From assembly GCA_947034895.1 (NCBI GenBank), contig OX344761.1, positions 24,874,863-24,938,862 on the forward strand: a stretch of 64,000 bases of DNA, read 5' to 3'. This DNA comes from Rhytidiadelphus loreus (lineage: Eukaryota; Streptophyta; Bryopsida; Hypnales; Hylocomiaceae). Each line of letters starts with the position of its first letter. Positions within the stretch are counted from its first letter, which is position 1. The notes under the pieces are model-generated. The model searched no databases. It worked only from the letters and a program-made list of their open reading frames with translations, and had not been told where the DNA came from. Below are positions 31,255 to 46,130 of the stretch, one piece after another. The position numbers were made by a program, and so were the translations under genes.

Positions 31255-34200
31255 GAGCTATTGGAATAAAGTCAAATTATCAATGGCAAATTAAAATTAG
31301 CCAATATAAAATCAACAAATTAAATGCTAATATTTTGAATATATTAATATCTACTTTTATAATGAATGTTTATTTCTCAAAGTATTTGTGGACAAAAAAT
31401 GTTGTATTTTAAATATTATATATAATAAAAATAATAATATATAATTTAAAAATATGATATTTTAACCAAAAATTGAAGTTATAATGAGAAACAATAATTT
31501 GCAATTCATTTTTTAACCATTCAAGGACCAAAAGGACACAATGTATCTTCTTCAAATTTTCAATGGCAAAATTTCAATAGGATGAAACAAATTTCAATAT
31601 TTTGTAAACTAAGATCTTCTAAAGTAATAAATTGGCATATTTGTTGCATTTTCAAAATTTATTTAGGAAATGTAGATTAGTAGAAAAAGGAAGCAAATGT
31701 AATTTTTTTTCAATGAAAGGAATAGTAGGTATAGAAATAAAACATTTCTTTTGACATTTCTTGTCTTCACTTTGCACAAATGAACTAGGTTTAGAGATTT
31801 TTTTTTCAAATCCGTATTAGTTTTTTTTTAAATACAAGGTTCAATCTAGTCTGATTATGAATACATAATAATTAGGTTGATTCCAATTTTTTTGAAGATG
31901 TTCCAAAAAATATGCTAATAATATCCATTGTTAAATTTCAAAAATTGGTGCACATGTAAATTTTTTAAAATTTTGTAGGATCCAATTTGGTTAATCTTAG
32001 CTTTCTAGCCCTTTTGTTTGAAAATGTGCTCAAATTTAAGAGGGTTTTTTATTTCTCAATTTTTTAAAATTAAAAAATACTAAATTTATTTAAGATTACT
32101 ATACAATTTTTTGGGAGGTTAAAAATCATTATTCATCTTCATATAATTTTTCTTATCCAGAAGCTGCACTTTTTGCCTATAAAGTTGATCATCCCAAATT
32201 GTTGTAATTTTAAAATCCAACTGTTAATATTTTCCATAGTTAATTCCATGCATACTAGACAAAATAGTCTTTATTTTTGTATGGTTAAAATTAAAAACTT
32301 CAAGTACGGATAAATGTGCAAAAGAATATCAAAGTGAATTAAAAACCTACATTGAAAACCTACATTGTCAAAAAGTTGTTGAACCTTGAAGGACTAATAC
32401 ACCTTTTAAACTAGAAAAATAAATTAAATATTACATAATTTAGATTATAAAAAATATATAATTATAATAATTTATAAGATTTTTGAAATTTGAAATTAGT
32501 GAAGAAACTATATTTCTCAAGGGGCATCTTCTTTAATTTAAATCAAACATAAAAAATGAATTTTTGAAAACTACAATTGAATTAGTTAAAAGCACATCCA
32601 TTCACTATCTTATTAAAAAAATACAATATGGTATAGTTGTTACCACAATTATATTTTTTGTTTGACTTTTATTCATTGGTATTTCAATTTATTTCCACCA
32701 ATTCAATTGTTGTAAAATATAGTAAATTTTATAATAAATTGAATAAATAATATATAAATATTTTTTAATTTCAATGAATTAAATAAACTGATGCCTATTA
32801 TTGCATTAGTAAGTTAGTAACTCAATTGTTTTATCTAATACTCTCAAGTAAATAATGGCTATATTGAAGTTCAATTGATGGTTTTAAAATGTACTTCTTG
32901 AAGGCTACAACAAAAAAGAACTCTTTATTTATTTTAGTTGAGTTTTTGTCTTATTGATTTTTTGAATGTCAATTGAATTTTTATGAATAAATAATAACAA
33001 TGTTTATAAACTTGGAAGGCTATAGAAAGTAACAAGAACTAATACATATTCATTAAATTTCCATTTGAAAACTAATGCTTAATGCAAGCGTACACTTCAT
33101 TTACCTTTATATAGAAATGAAGAAATCAGCTACTATTTTCTAATATAATTGATTGTGTCAAGGAGTTTTTATGTTTTCATATAAATGAATTAGTGAAGGT
33201 TAGTTAATTAGCTTGGAGCTTTGTCCATGATGGCATTGGTTCCAACACATTATTTTTGGCATCAAAATCTTACCTCTATCTCACTTATTTACCAAATAAT
33301 TAAAAATTTGATGATATTCTTAGAAATATGAACAAATTTCATTTTTATCAAGCATTTACAATGAGCCCAAAAGATGCAACCAAGCCATTTCCTCCCCCCT
33401 CCCCCTCCTCCCAAAATTGATAGCCATTGATTTAAAAAATAAATCCCTACCCCTTCCAATGTCATTGATCTTGAATATAGGATATCAGATTTGGACACCA
33501 CATACCAGATGCAAATACGGATACAGTACAAAAGAAGGATATGGATATGAATACATATGGATTTATCCCATGCCAATTGGATTGGGCCAAGTCACTCTCA
33601 AATTACAAATAGGAGGGGAGCTAGTTAGAGATAGGGTTAGGGGTTGGGTGGGAAAAAATATTTAAATTGAGTGCATTGTAAGGAAATTGAAGTTGAAATT
33701 TCAATTTCTTCACACAATGTACTCAAAAGATGCAATAACTGCATTGCTCATATTCTGATGATATTCATTACAATATAGTCAAAATCTTTCATCCTCTACT
33801 AAAGGGACTATGCCTAAATAATAATTTTTCAATAGTACTTGAGTGAAAATCATTAACCACTTGAACATATTGAAGTGTCAAATCTATCATCATCATCCTA
33901 AAACAATCAATTACTATTTTATGTAGCATTGAGAAAAAATAAGCAACTTCTACATTCCAACATCATGCACAAAATTCCATACAAAAGTATAGAAATCTCA
34001 AAGTCCTTTATTTCTCCTTTAAAAAATCAAACTTTATGAAGTCACCTTTTGCGAGAGCTTAGATTTTTGTGCTCAAAGGATGTTAAGATTCCCAACAAAT
34101 GATTGTTGTTTGAATGAATACATGACTACCTAAGTGCCTAAAATTAGGACAATTAGATTTATAAAATGTATTAATATTAATTAAATTACAATACTATATC

Positions 34201-34790
34201 TTACAAATTTTGCACCCAAATTTAAGGCTAGAAAAATGATACTATATGAATAAAAAACATTTAATTTATTTAGATGACTTTTTGTATTGGCATGGATGAA
34301 CCCACTTTTATAAATGACTAGAGAGGCTTGAACTTTGAACTTGTAGCATGGAACATCACAAGGTTCTGTAGATGGCAAAGCCACTAGCTCCATCTACTAT
34401 GTTCTTTATTCTACCGAACATGACTGGTGCTCCACAATTATAGGTCTTGGAATATAATCAATTTAAATAAATTTCTATTGATTAGAGAGATGAAGGTCTT
34501 AATTTAAAAAATAATCAAGCATGCATTTTAAAAATCATTTTCTATTCTATTGGGGCTTCTAAAATGGTATGATATTTGTTATAGCTAATACTAGTATTTT
34601 ATTTGAAAAATTTAAAAACTTTCTATTTTTTATAAATTAATCCAAATAATTTAATTATTTTAGAATTCAAATGAATTGTCATGTAAACCACCAATTTTTT
34701 CTTACATCTTTTCAAAATAATATATTTGTATCTTCCTGAGGATTAGCAATAACATATGATTCACTTTCCTCTTACCTACATGTTATTCTT
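31255..34790. other. AT-rich gene desert
   Basis: Very high AT content with long A and T runs. The open frames at 33.3-33.7 kb and 34.2-34.4 kb have no coding character. No transposase, reverse transcriptase or terminal repeats were seen. Probably old, degraded repeat DNA. Confidence 0.45.
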
Positions 34791-37263
34791 TTTCTTTTTT
34801 ATAAACTCAAGAACCAAGTGAGCTCGGTGAAGTTACAACAAATTCTAACAAGAAAACCGCAGGAGCCAACACCACAATTAATGTCCCCGCCCAATAATTC
34901 CCTACAAGGAAGGGTCAGAAAGACCACCCCTTTCCAGAGCCCCGATTGGCCTCCCACCCCCAATTTCAAAATTTCATCGGGAGGGGGATGATACCCGCTC
35001 CGACCACCGGACACTTCGTAAACTTCGGTCGCCCCTCACCGTCCTGCCTCCGGTTGCAATTTCCTATCGCCGTCCAACGGTCGCCTGGCACTTGGGGTTA
35101 CCAGTGCTAGGTCTTTTGAAAAATTGGAAGGGGAAGCGAGCACGAAGCTGTGACGATGAGCGCGAGAGCTCTGCGATGCTTTGCGGGACGTGTTTCTTCA
35201 CCGTGATGCTTGCGATTGCGCGGATTAGATCGCCAGCTGCGTTTCCTGAGGCCTTTTCCGGCTCCGTTGGAGCTTGATTTCGACCATTTTGGCTCCGTAT
35301 TCGTCACAGGAGACGAAATCTGGTAAGGTTTTTTGATTTTTGGAGTGGTGCGCGAATTTGTGGAGATGATTTCATTGCCGTTGGCTGAGAGTTTTTGGCA
35401 GCTGCGGGAGCGGAGCCTTTTTATCGGTTTGATTTTAGCTTGATTTCGATTGTCCGGCGTTGTGTTCGGTACTGGAGACAAAATTTGCGAAGGTTTTGGT
35501 TTAGGATTGGTGCGCGGATTTGTGATGGCGATTTTATTGCGGTTGGCTGGAAGTGTGTGGAAGTTTTCCGAGGGAGTTCGTTTTCGGGATCGAGCACGAT
35601 GCAGTGTTGGTCGTTCCTTCGGACGGGGTTAGTTGGTTTGTGTGAGAAGGAGAGGGAGAGCGCAGGGCGGAAGGAGAGAATTTGTTTTGAGAGAGGAATT
35701 CTGCTGCGGTGTTATGGTGTTGGAGTGATCGTTTGGAGTTTGCAGTGGTAGTCGAGGTGTGATTGCGTTCTGGTTTAGCTGTGGAAGCTTCTGAGGAAGA
35801 AAGCGCAATTTGGTGGTGACAGCACTTTCCTGGCGCTTGTAGTGCTGGATATGAAAACTTAGCGCCAGGGCTATACGTGACGAGCCTTGGTAGCTCCGAT
35901 TCGTGTTCAAAGTGGTTTCATGCGAGGAATTTAGAAATGGAGGAAATCTGACGCGTTTCTGTCTCTGTAGGCTTCATTGCTTTCTGGTATGTAGAGCCCG
36001 GTCGTGGCAAGTTTGGGCTTGATTTTTAGGTAGCTCTGTCTCATCACCGTAGCGGAAGGTGGATCATTTCACGTATTGCAGCCTATACTCTTCCACCTGG
36101 CATCTAAACTTCCAGTTGTTGTTTTAGATTGCAATGCGAACGAAATCTCGGTGGTGTCTTTGCAAAATCGGTGAAATCTATTTCACCGTCCGCCTCCAGG
36201 TGCTAGGCCAAGGAAAGTGATATAGTTCGTTTTTTATATTTTCAAGGTTTGCTTTTGAGTTGTACACGGGGGCTGCATTGCAAATGAGTCGTACCGCTCT
36301 TCCCCTCAAGATTTCTGGAAGCGATGCAGTCAGTGGTTTCGCCTATTAGCTGGTCGCCATGATTGCATCGCTCGGGGATCGTTTTTTCCCCTCCTTGTAA
36401 CTTTGGAATCTCCTCTAGCACTCTGCGGTATCTTTCTACTGTGAGTTTCTTTGTCAGTCTGATCTCCTAGCCGTCGAACAAGAATCTTTTTCTTCAATAA
36501 AGCCATCCTCCTCTTCATTGTCATTCTCAAATTTCTTATTTCAGAACCTACCGGTTCTATCACTTTTCTTCGATTCAATTCTTTGTGGTACGCTTCTTGA
36601 CAATCAAAATTGTGCTTCCCGGTGTCAAAGATTTTCCTACGAAGGTGATTGAGAACAAAAATCGTGTCCATTAGATCATCACTGTGCACATCTCTGATAC
36701 AAAATTAGGAGGAATTTATAGATGTTTTCTTTAGTAACGGCGAATTGCTCTCAGCAAGCGATTGATTTGAGTTTGAGGATAATAACGTTCGCTCAATTTA
36801 GGCTAAAGACAGCACAGGAGTGCTTCTTGGAACTACTCTTGTAGGTCGTGCGGGACATTGTGGTCTTCTCCACGTTTCCTGCGTTGAAAACTAGCAGACA
36901 TGTGACTTTTAGTGCTTCGTTTAGATGATGCATTTAGAGAATTCCGATTTTATTATACCTTCCGTAGTTTGAATTGGCGATGATATGCGGTACAACAGGA
37001 TGTTTATTGATGACTCCTGGTGGGATGTTGCAGTCAAGTAGGTGTGAAGAACGTCGTTCAATGTGGTCTGAATGTAACAGCACCAAAGAAGCGGATTTTC
37101 TATATTTAGAAGATTTACGCTGGTATTACTGACTTCCAGTGGGGACTTGAACGGGCACTGATTCCCTCTGAGTCACATCGATGCTACCATTCGAAATTTT
37201 GGTGGGATCGTGTGTATCTAGCTTATTTGAATTGAAGCGTTGAGGAAGTTAAATAGCAACAGT
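34791..37263 (+). promoter_or_regulatory. GC-richer promoter and long 5' leader region of the ALY gene
   Basis: Base composition changes abruptly near 34.8 kb from the AT-rich desert to GC-richer DNA. No frame here joins to the first coding exon at 37264. GTAAGG at about 35323 and later AG sites could belong to leader introns. I read the region as promoter plus spliced 5' leader. A minus-strand frame of 119 codons at 36330-36689 starts with GTG and looks like chance. No exact transcription start can be given. Confidence 0.4.
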
Positions 37264-40200
37264 ATGGCATCGGCTAGGCGGCCAAGAACATCCTCAAAAC
37301 CTGCCTCAAAGGTTGCAGGCGGTGTAGATAGAGACGAAGATGGAGTGGAAAAAAGTAAACTAAGGGTAAGAAAACGGATTTTTTAGCAACTGAGATTGCA
37401 CTTAGTGAATTACGGTTTACATTCAGTGATCATCTGGCATGGCATTGTAAGCTTTGTAATGCGTAGGTGCAGGTATAAGTAGTTTGCTAGAAAAGTTCTA
37501 CCATGTATTTTGTTTTACGATGCTCTAGTATTTCAGATTCTCCTTCCAGATATATATCTGTGGATTTTGGCGTCTGAGAAGTGAAGAGTTTAACGGCTGG
37601 TGATGCAGAAACGAAAACTGACAGATATGCTTGGACCTCCTTGGAGTGAAGATGATCTCGAGTTGTTCTATCAAGCCTTTCGCAAACATGGCAAGGACTG
37701 GAAGAAGGTACCGATCAGGTCTTTATTTTGTATTACGTCGTAGATGCATTGGATTGAGGTTTGGTTGTTTGTCATGCTTCCGTGAATAAGATAACGAACC
37801 TCAAAGGTAGAGTACTTAGTTGATTGTTATGCGTGGTCCATAGCGTCGTGCTAGCCCAAGTTTGTTTATTCTGACTTCTTATGTAGCATGTCTTTTTCGT
37901 TTGCGAACCAGGCATCAATTTGATAGTTATGTTCTCGAGGTAGGTTCTTTTTATATACTTCAAACCCTATATAGTGTGGATGAAGTCCTGTTGTGGAATC
38001 TTTATAATTGTGGACGCAAAGCCTTTGTTGTCCTGCATTGATTGATGATCTTCATTACCGTGGTCAAACTAATGTACATAAAGAGTTTTAAGAAACTTGA
38101 TCATTTCAGGTGTCCGCAAGCTTGAACAAGAGGACAGCAGAGATGGTGGAGGCACTATATACCACAAACAAGGTATGGATGTCTAGGAATGCCTAAACAA
38201 ATGTTGCTTTATGTCTGTAATTGTCTTTTATCGTGGATTTTATGCGAGTATGTCTAATATCACCGAATATGGAGGGTTTATTATATTTATCTTTTTGCAT
38301 TGCAGGCATATCTGTCCCTTCCTGAAGGAGCTGCATCTGCTGCTGGACTAAAAGCTATGATGACAGACCATTACAATCTGCTGGTGTGTTTCATTTCTAT
38401 ATTCTGCTGAAATGTCTCGTCATTCAAGTGGATTTCCCTTGTGATTCATGTTTCTGAGAGTCAAGCGAAGAATATCTGACTTTCTCATCTCTTCAGCCAG
38501 TTCATCTTGGGCAAGTGGTGACGAGGTTACTTTGTAGACATATCCAGATTTTATATTGTTGTTGATTAGAACTTACCCTATACGAAGTATGCGAAATGGA
38601 GTTGTACGACGGAACTGTTATGCAACACTGATACATGATTTTACAGGATGAAAGCCAGAGTCCAGGCGCAGAAAGTAGTGATGATGGTGGGGCCTCGGAT
38701 GAGCAGTCAAACCGTATTCAGCTCTTAAAGTTGAAGAAGTCTGTTGCCAATGTAGGGATGGAAAGCTCCAGCATTCTTTTAGATGGTGTTGTGGGAGCTA
38801 ATGGTTTTGGAGGACCTTCACCCGCGAAAAGACCAAGAAGTAAGCAGTTTCTCTCTCCAGGTGCAGAGTTCCGTGTAGTGAAGATTTGGACTCACATTTA
38901 GAACTATGATTGTGATGTTAGGATTTATCCTTCCTTAACTGAGTACAGTTCACCTTTTTACTCAGCTTTAGTCCGGATGATGCATCTTCACATACATTCT
39001 TTTTGGGTGAATCTTCGTACCCCTAATCGACCTGAGAGGCTTCTTGGAAGTAAGTTAGAGTAATTTGGTTGATTGATATTCAAATTTGTTTATGCAGCAA
39101 ATCGTATTCGACCAGTAGGCAAACGTACTCCTCGATTTCTGACCGGTAATGCAATAGAGAAGAGAGTAAGGATTATCAAAGCCCCTGTTTCCAAGCTTCC
39201 AAATAGGGTTGAAGAGGATTCTGACTCTGATGTCGCAGCTGCTCGCACCTTAGTGTCAAAGCAGACAGCTTCACCGTCGGCATCAATTACTCCTTCACGG
39301 AGAAGCCTTCGACAAACCTCATTTCACCAGAATGGAGACAAGGTACTTATGCTCTGCTTCTTGTCTATTTTAGAGTGGTTCATAAACTGGTCACGAGCCT
39401 TAAATTGTGATCTGAAGCGTTTTGTGGTTTTCTCTAGCACCAGGTAATTTTTGTGCTCCTCCCTTGCTCAATATTTTCTTCTATATTTGTGCGTCCTGAC
39501 ATGTCTTCTTAGTCTTCAGCTTTAGTGCGACTGTAGCGAGTTTTTTTTGGCCAAACCCTGGATACATATTGAACTTTTATTTGGCAGGAGTCACTGTGGA
39601 GGACGGAATCAGATGCTTCTGTGAAGCCTACCGCTTCAGCAAGCCAAGCAGATACTCAACTGGAGGGCAGTCCTGAAAGTAAAGACATCCAGAATGAGGG
39701 TGCTACCAAAGCAAGCAGCAGCACTCTGAGGTCAGACGGAGATAGGAAAACTCCTACAGTTGGAGATGTCAAGAGTAAGCTCAAAAAATCGTTGTCTACT
39801 AACTTTAAGTTACATAATCTGGACAATAAGCACGAAGTTTCTTTGACCCGAGAGAAGAGGGAAGAGGAAGTCAAAGAGTTGCTGGATGCAACGGAGAGGC
39901 AAGGAAGTGGCGCTGATGAGCCAGCAGAGGGGTCTAGTCAACCACCTTCTGCTCAGAGGCGGCGGCGTACTGGTTCACCTCCACCAAGGCCCAAGAAGAG
40001 AAGTCGACAACTTTTCTCTGGAGGTATTTTCACGCTTGTCGAGCTGAGGAACTAATGGTTGCATCATGGCGATAACTTGAACCAAATAAAGTTGTCTTGT
40101 GGTTTTGGGTACATCAAGTGCTCCTACATATATTTGCCGTCAAAAGCATACATATCTTACATTTATACATATGCATGGCAGATAGCAACAGTGGACTGGA

Positions 40201-43200
40201 CGCTTTAGCGACTCTAGCGGCTTCGTCACTGGAGCTGGAATCTCTGGAACTCGGTGAGAAATTAAATTTTGTTACCCGTAATTGAAGATTCTTTCTCCAT
40301 ATGCTAGCATAACTTTGAAATTGCTTACGCAATAAATAGGTAGTGGTTAACGACATACAAATCTTTCGAAAGGGTTTTGTGATGTGTATGTCTGCTTCTG
40401 CGTTTTGTTATAGAAACTTTGGTTCTTTGCCTTATTCTTTGATTGGGTTGGCTATTCGACCTGGAAGCATTGTAGTTCCACTTTCTGTTGTTTTGAACGT
40501 TTCCTTAGCGTTCTGTATTTATGACAGTAAATATTCTTTAGATGCTGCAGCTACCGTTGAAGACAAAACCGACGGTGTGGATTTCAAGGTTGGGAAGCAG
40601 TCTAGCCCAGAGGTCACAGATTCGAAACATGATTTGGAATCCCCACGAGCTGAACATATGCGAGATTTAGGCAATGGTAGTATTGACGGGGAAGGAGATC
40701 ACAGGACTGAAGAAGAGGAAGCAGCCTCTGAAGATATACGACCTTCCAATTCTCCGGCAAGTTCGAGAAAAAGACGAAGGAAGGTTTCTGGTGACAAGAT
40801 GCTGAAGGTAATATTTTAGATCATGAAATATCAATCCTATTCAATCGTGATTCTATCAATTTATTCTTCAAACTCATTACCAGAACACCTAAGGCACATG
40901 GAGACTTGGATTATCAGCGTTTATTTCAGATGGAGTATTAAGGTCTAAGCTTACCACAAATTGTTCATTTTTGCCTCGCAGGTTGTCGCTCCAGTTCCTG
41001 AAGGGGAGACTTTTGCATTGCTGAAGCCACGAACAAAAACAAAGAGACCAGCTGAGATCAAATTATTGTCTTCCAAACAGGGACTTAAGAGTCTGAAACA
41101 CCAGTCAGAAACTGGTGTACTAGATGGTGCAGATTCTCCCAGCCATGGAAAGCAGACCCCAATGGAGGGAGGAGAAGATCATTCTATGGACATTGATGAA
41201 AGTTCCCTTCCCCTGAAACTGCGGAGTAAGAAGAAAGGGCAACCAGAGAAATTGACCTTGGAAAGAACTGGCACTCCCACCAAGTCAGTCGGTGTGATGA
41301 ATACCCCACAACAAGCGTCTGTAAGAAGAGAACCAGCCTTTTGTCCACATACAACCCCTGAGCTTGGAGCAACAAGTGCGAAGGTAAAGTTCACTTGTCA
41401 TCAGGTCTGGGTCCTTCGGTGGATCTTTGTTAAAACATGATAAGAGTGTAAGTGATACTTTCTGGTACTTTTTGTGCATCTCGTAGTTTTAAGTACAGTT
41501 GACAAGTTCAGTTTCTTGCTCTGTTTGAAATTTGTGCAGGCAAAGATCATTCACTGCCTCTGTCCCAAGGTTCGGCGATGGTGCATGTGTGAATGGTTTT
41601 ATAGTGCTATCGACCTACCTTGGTTTGCGCGCAATGAATTCGTGGAGTATCTGAACCATGCAGGCCTTGGACATGTGCCCAGGCTCACACGCGTTGAATG
41701 GGGTGTTATTCGAGGGTAAGTGGACTAGTAGGTGTATTGAAACCAACTGAAAGACTTTAGGTGGAGATGCCATCCAACTCTTGCTGTCAGGAAACTGTGT
41801 TTGAGGTTTCACAACTTTACTGTCCTTTGTATGCAGTTCTCTAGGGAAACCCAGAAGACTCTCCAAACGGTTTTTGCAAGAAGAGAGGGAAAAGTTGGAA
41901 ACCTATCGTGAGTCAGTGCGCACACATTATCACGAGCTTCGAACTGGTCTTAGAGAAGGGCTTCCAGCAGATTTAGCTCGTCCCTTGACTGTGGGACAGA
42001 AAGTAATTGCAAGACACCCAAAGACGCGCGAGATTCATGATGGGAGCATCCTTACTGTTGATCGATCACGCTGCCGAGTTCAGTTTGATCGACCAGAATT
42101 AGGGGTGGAGCTGGTCATGGTAATTACACTGCATCCCTATCATAATATGTGAGCTCTTGTTTGGTATTTCAACAATAGTTTTATCTCTAGTCTGTTTATA
42201 TTTTATACAATATTGAAATTGCGAAGACAATTTAGTCATACCCTCAGAAGTCGAGTGACGGTATTGGGTCGTGTACCATTGCTTTCAATATTGTTTATTA
42301 CTAAGGCTCTTAACTAGATTGTATAGCCATGAATCGTCACTGAGGTCTGACTTTCAAAATTTGATTTCAGGATATTGATGCAATGCCTGCACATTCTCTT
42401 GAGAATATGCCTGAGGTGATGCGGCGGCGTTTTACATCAGTGGAAGGGATAGACCGCACACTCTGCGACGATTCGAAGATGAGGACGTGGAATGCTTCAG
42501 GTGGAGTTGGAGGTGCTGCTCGTGCAGCCCTTAATGAGCGCCTGGAGCGTTGGTTTACCATGTTATCTAACCGCTTTCTTAGCGACTTGTCTAAACGTGC
42601 ACAGGTTTGCGACTATGCCGCTTGCGTTTGCTATATGTGATTGATTCAATAATGGAATTCAGTATTTGGCATCATGAATCTTGTGATCTGTATCGGGCCG
42701 CTGAAAGTCCGTCATTACCGTTTTGTAGGTATCATCATGTTGGATATGAGCACTGGTCAGTTTTGCTTAGAACATCTATTACGAATATGTAACTAGTCCT
42801 TTTTATGGTTTAATTTTTTTCGCCATTATATTATGAAGCTTGACTTCCGGGTTTCTGTCATCAGCGATGTCTAGATCTATTTATACTGTAGTTTCAGTAT
42901 CGAGCACTTTTTAGTGTACTTTACACAGTGCTCGCTTCGATTTCTATTGCCTTTCCTAACTTCTGACATTGTGCGGGACAGGCTGATGACCTGGGTGCCG
43001 TTCGAGAAGCAAAAGAAGTTACCAACAGGGCTGTGCGTGAGGCGAAAGAAGTTAATATAAAGTCAGCTGTAGCCTCTCAAAGAGTTGGTGCACACCAACC
43101 CCTACCTGGTTTGCAGTCACAAGCAAGGGAAGCAGATGTTCGAGCATTGGCTGAACTCTCTCGGGCACTGGATAAGAAGGTAAGAACAAGATAATTTTGT

Positions 43201-45224
43201 TTTACCTAGTGAGTGCTTTTGAGCTAAGGTGTAACGAGCTTCGTGACAGAAAACTAATACATTGCCGTTGATAGTAATCCTGTTTCGAGGTGTACTTTAA
43301 ATGGCAATCCTTTCATGGTTGTGAACAGGAGGCACTAGTTATGGAGCTCCGGCAAATGAATGAAGAGGCAAGTAGCAACCGGGAAGGATTCAGGGCTACT
43401 GAGACCTTTCAACGCCAATATGCCACTGTTGTTCTTCAGCTGAAGGAAGTGAACAAGCAGGTCCCGCAAAAATTCCTTTTCTTACCATTGACACGTTTGC
43501 TACTTGATGCTACTTATTTAACAGTATTCAATGTCATTTGGCTGAACGTGATCTATCAGGATGATTATTTGTTATCTGGTTCTGGACGGGTGGTTTGTCT
43601 GATTGCACTGCTTGATGTCAAGAATATGTGCTTCGTTTGAAGATAAACTTGGATATGTCATTTTAGAGATCTGTAATCTTTGAGTCGTATTTGCATCCAG
43701 TTGGTTTTTTATCTCGGGGTTTCAATCCGAGACCCTTTGACACCTGCGACAGGATCAAAATCTTGGTTTGAAGGTGTTTCTATTGTTGTAAATGTTCAGC
43801 AGGTTACAACCGCCCTGCTCCAGTTGCGGCAGAGAAACAAGTATCAAGATAATGCTATGCCTCCGTGGTACAGGCTTAATTCTCAGGGTGAACTAGATGC
43901 GGCAGAGCCTAGTGAACCATGGGCATTTGACCACGCAAACCCTGCTCTTGCAGAGGTGACCGTTTCAGCCAGAAAGCAGGCCGGCCTTATGGTATCCACT
44001 ACAATCAAGGTGGGTCTCACATGCCCTTTCAAATATGAGTCGTACATGCGATTCATTTGTACTGAAGTGGTAAAATCTCTCTGCGAAGATCTTCTCAATC
44101 AAGTGAAATTGTGAATTTACAGGCAGTGGATGGCTTGAAAGCAGGAGAGGATGCGCTTAAGAAACTGGGATCCGCACTGGACGCAGTTCCCATGACAGGA
44201 TCTGTACCACCAGCTCCACAACATTCATCTCCTTACTCCGCTCCTAGTAACTGTGAAGGTGGTGCACTCCAGGGTGCTTCCACACCCGGTGCTCAGCCAG
44301 GTTCGCGGGTTCAGTCTTCCTCCTCTTCAATTACTGAGGACAACAGTGAACTTGTCGATACGGGAACTGTGGCCAGCTCCATCCGGTTGTCACAAGCTGA
44401 TGAAAATGGACCTGTACTTCAGAGGCCAGCAACTACGGATTCCACAGCTGGGCCCCACGATCTATCGGCGCAGGACCTCAATGGTCACGCTTCGAATACT
44501 CAACCGAGTGCAAGCAAGGATTGCACGTATCCTGTGGAACTTATGACCTCATGTGTTGCCACCTTGTTTATGCTGCAGGTAATGGATATCCTAACCCCTA
44601 AAGCACCAACGATTGATGGTTTTAAAATGACCCCAACTTTGATTGATCGGATTTTGAAAATATAAATCAGATGAGGTCAAATTTTATATCACCAGAGTCG
44701 GTAAAGAACACAGCATTTGTTGGCCAAAACTAAAGAACAATGAACTAGAGGAAGTCCCAACATGACTTGGTGAAAATTACTAAAAAATATAGGACATCCA
44801 ATTTGTGCATCCTTGAGTTGAAATTTCCTTCCACGATTATTATGTTGAAACAGTCTGAGATGTGAATTATCCTGCGAACATGAATTAGTGTGTCAAGGCC
44901 CAAGTATGACAAGCGTATCCTTCAATACATTTGCCTCCTGCTAATTCCATTTTATCTTGTGGGTTGAATACGCAGACTCTCTCCGAGAGGCCCTTTTCAT
45001 CAGCCGAAATCCAGCAGACCTTGGATTCAGCGTTGATGACGTTGAGGCCCAAGTCGGCAAAAAACCACGCAATTTATAAAGAGATAGAGCAGCAAATTGC
45101 GACTGTGAAAGCTCAGATCATGGCACAGATACCGGTGCCATCGTCGGGGTCTTCTTTGTCACCCTTTGTAGATACCATGCCTTCTTCAAGCGCCCCCCAG
45201 CCCACACCACCGAAATCCCTGTAG
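37264..45224 (+). CDS. ALY: ALWAYS EARLY / LIN9-type DREAM complex subunit (18 exons, about 1293 aa)
   Basis: Plant LIN9/Mip130 homolog, a nuclear subunit of the MuvB/DREAM complex that controls cell-cycle and developmental genes with MYB3R and E2F-RB partners. Exons: 37264-37365, 37609-37707, 38110-38172, 38306-38383, 38647-38839, 39098-39342, 39588-40023, 40182-40253, 40551-40807, 40982-41383, 41540-41715, 41837-42119, 42371-42604, 42982-43179, 43329-43460, 43803-44009, 44123-44578, 44976-45224. All 17 introns are GT..AG and phase-consistent. A SANT/Myb-like domain lies at about 42-95 ([23 protein letters not shown]). The DIRP domain lies at about 660-755 ([40 protein letters not shown]). 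It is followed by a Tudor-like stretch ([20 protein letters not shown]) and helical segments. The middle is acidic/basic low complexity. It is longer than the roughly 1000 residues of Arabidopsis ALY proteins. Exon 16 could begin three bases earlier (43800). Confidence 0.95.
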
Positions 45225-46130
45225 CCCATACGGTTTTGTTCTTCTTACTCTAAACTCGTATAGTATTCAATTGAATTAGATGACGTTGATTGGAATTAGC
45301 ACTGAGATTAGCGAGGATCTGGCCTGTCGTGATTCATCCTCTTGTTATACATTTTGAATAACAAGTGCAAAGTTTGATTGGTTTCTGTGATCTAGACTTG
45401 CTCTGTGTTCTTAGCCCATTTGAAACGGTTCTGGGTGCCGCTAAGTTGCGTCCCCGCCCCCGCCCCCCCCTAAATTTTTGTGCCTGTGCCATCTTTCTAA
45501 CATATCTTACTATCAAGTCGGTTAGCAGATTTTCCAAGTGGATTTGAGACGCGTAGATATTTGGCATTTTTGCCTGAATGGGCATGTAAACGACTGAGTC
45601 CTCTGCAAGTGTTTGTGGATCGTGAGATGTTAGAGAGAGAATTTTGTGCGTTTTTAGGGAGGCCGTACATTAAAATATCCAATTGTTGGCTCTTGCTTTT
45701 GCTCTCCGCAATGGTCGAAGACTCTCGAGATATGTTTTTCAATGAATATGTACGGTCATGCCTTTTCTGTGGAGAGGGAGATACAGGTATCGGAGAGGAC
45801 AAGTCATTCAAGTCGGCCAGGTTTCAGTGTTGCAACATTTGGAATTATCTGGATGTCAACGGATGCAGGCAAGGGCGCAAGGCATCAACATCTTGACTAG
45901 GTCTGTGAAATTTAACGGTGTGACTAGTGTTCGTCTACCAGTTCAAATGTTACATTTACATCCTAGTTCAAGCTTGAAGCCAAGCCTACAAGTCACGCTG
46001 AGTTAGGCATTTCCCAACACAGCCCTCACTGCCAACTGTCGTGAAGCATAGGATGCAATTTCAAAGCAAAGCGTGAACACGGCTGGTGAAGCTGGTGGGC
46101 ATTGCTATGGCCTCCATGTTTAACACTTAA
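45225..46130. other. 3' region of ALY and intergenic DNA
   Basis: The first part should be the ALY 3' untranslated region. A C-run (CCCCGCCCCCGCCCCCCCC) sits at about 45452-45470. Open frames at 45.5-46.0 kb on both strands overlap each other and show no coding character. Confidence 0.4.

Noticed and set aside
36330..36689. 119-codon minus-strand frame in the ALY leader region
   Set aside because: It starts with GTG, has no recognisable domain and overlaps the inferred 5' leader of ALY on the other strand.
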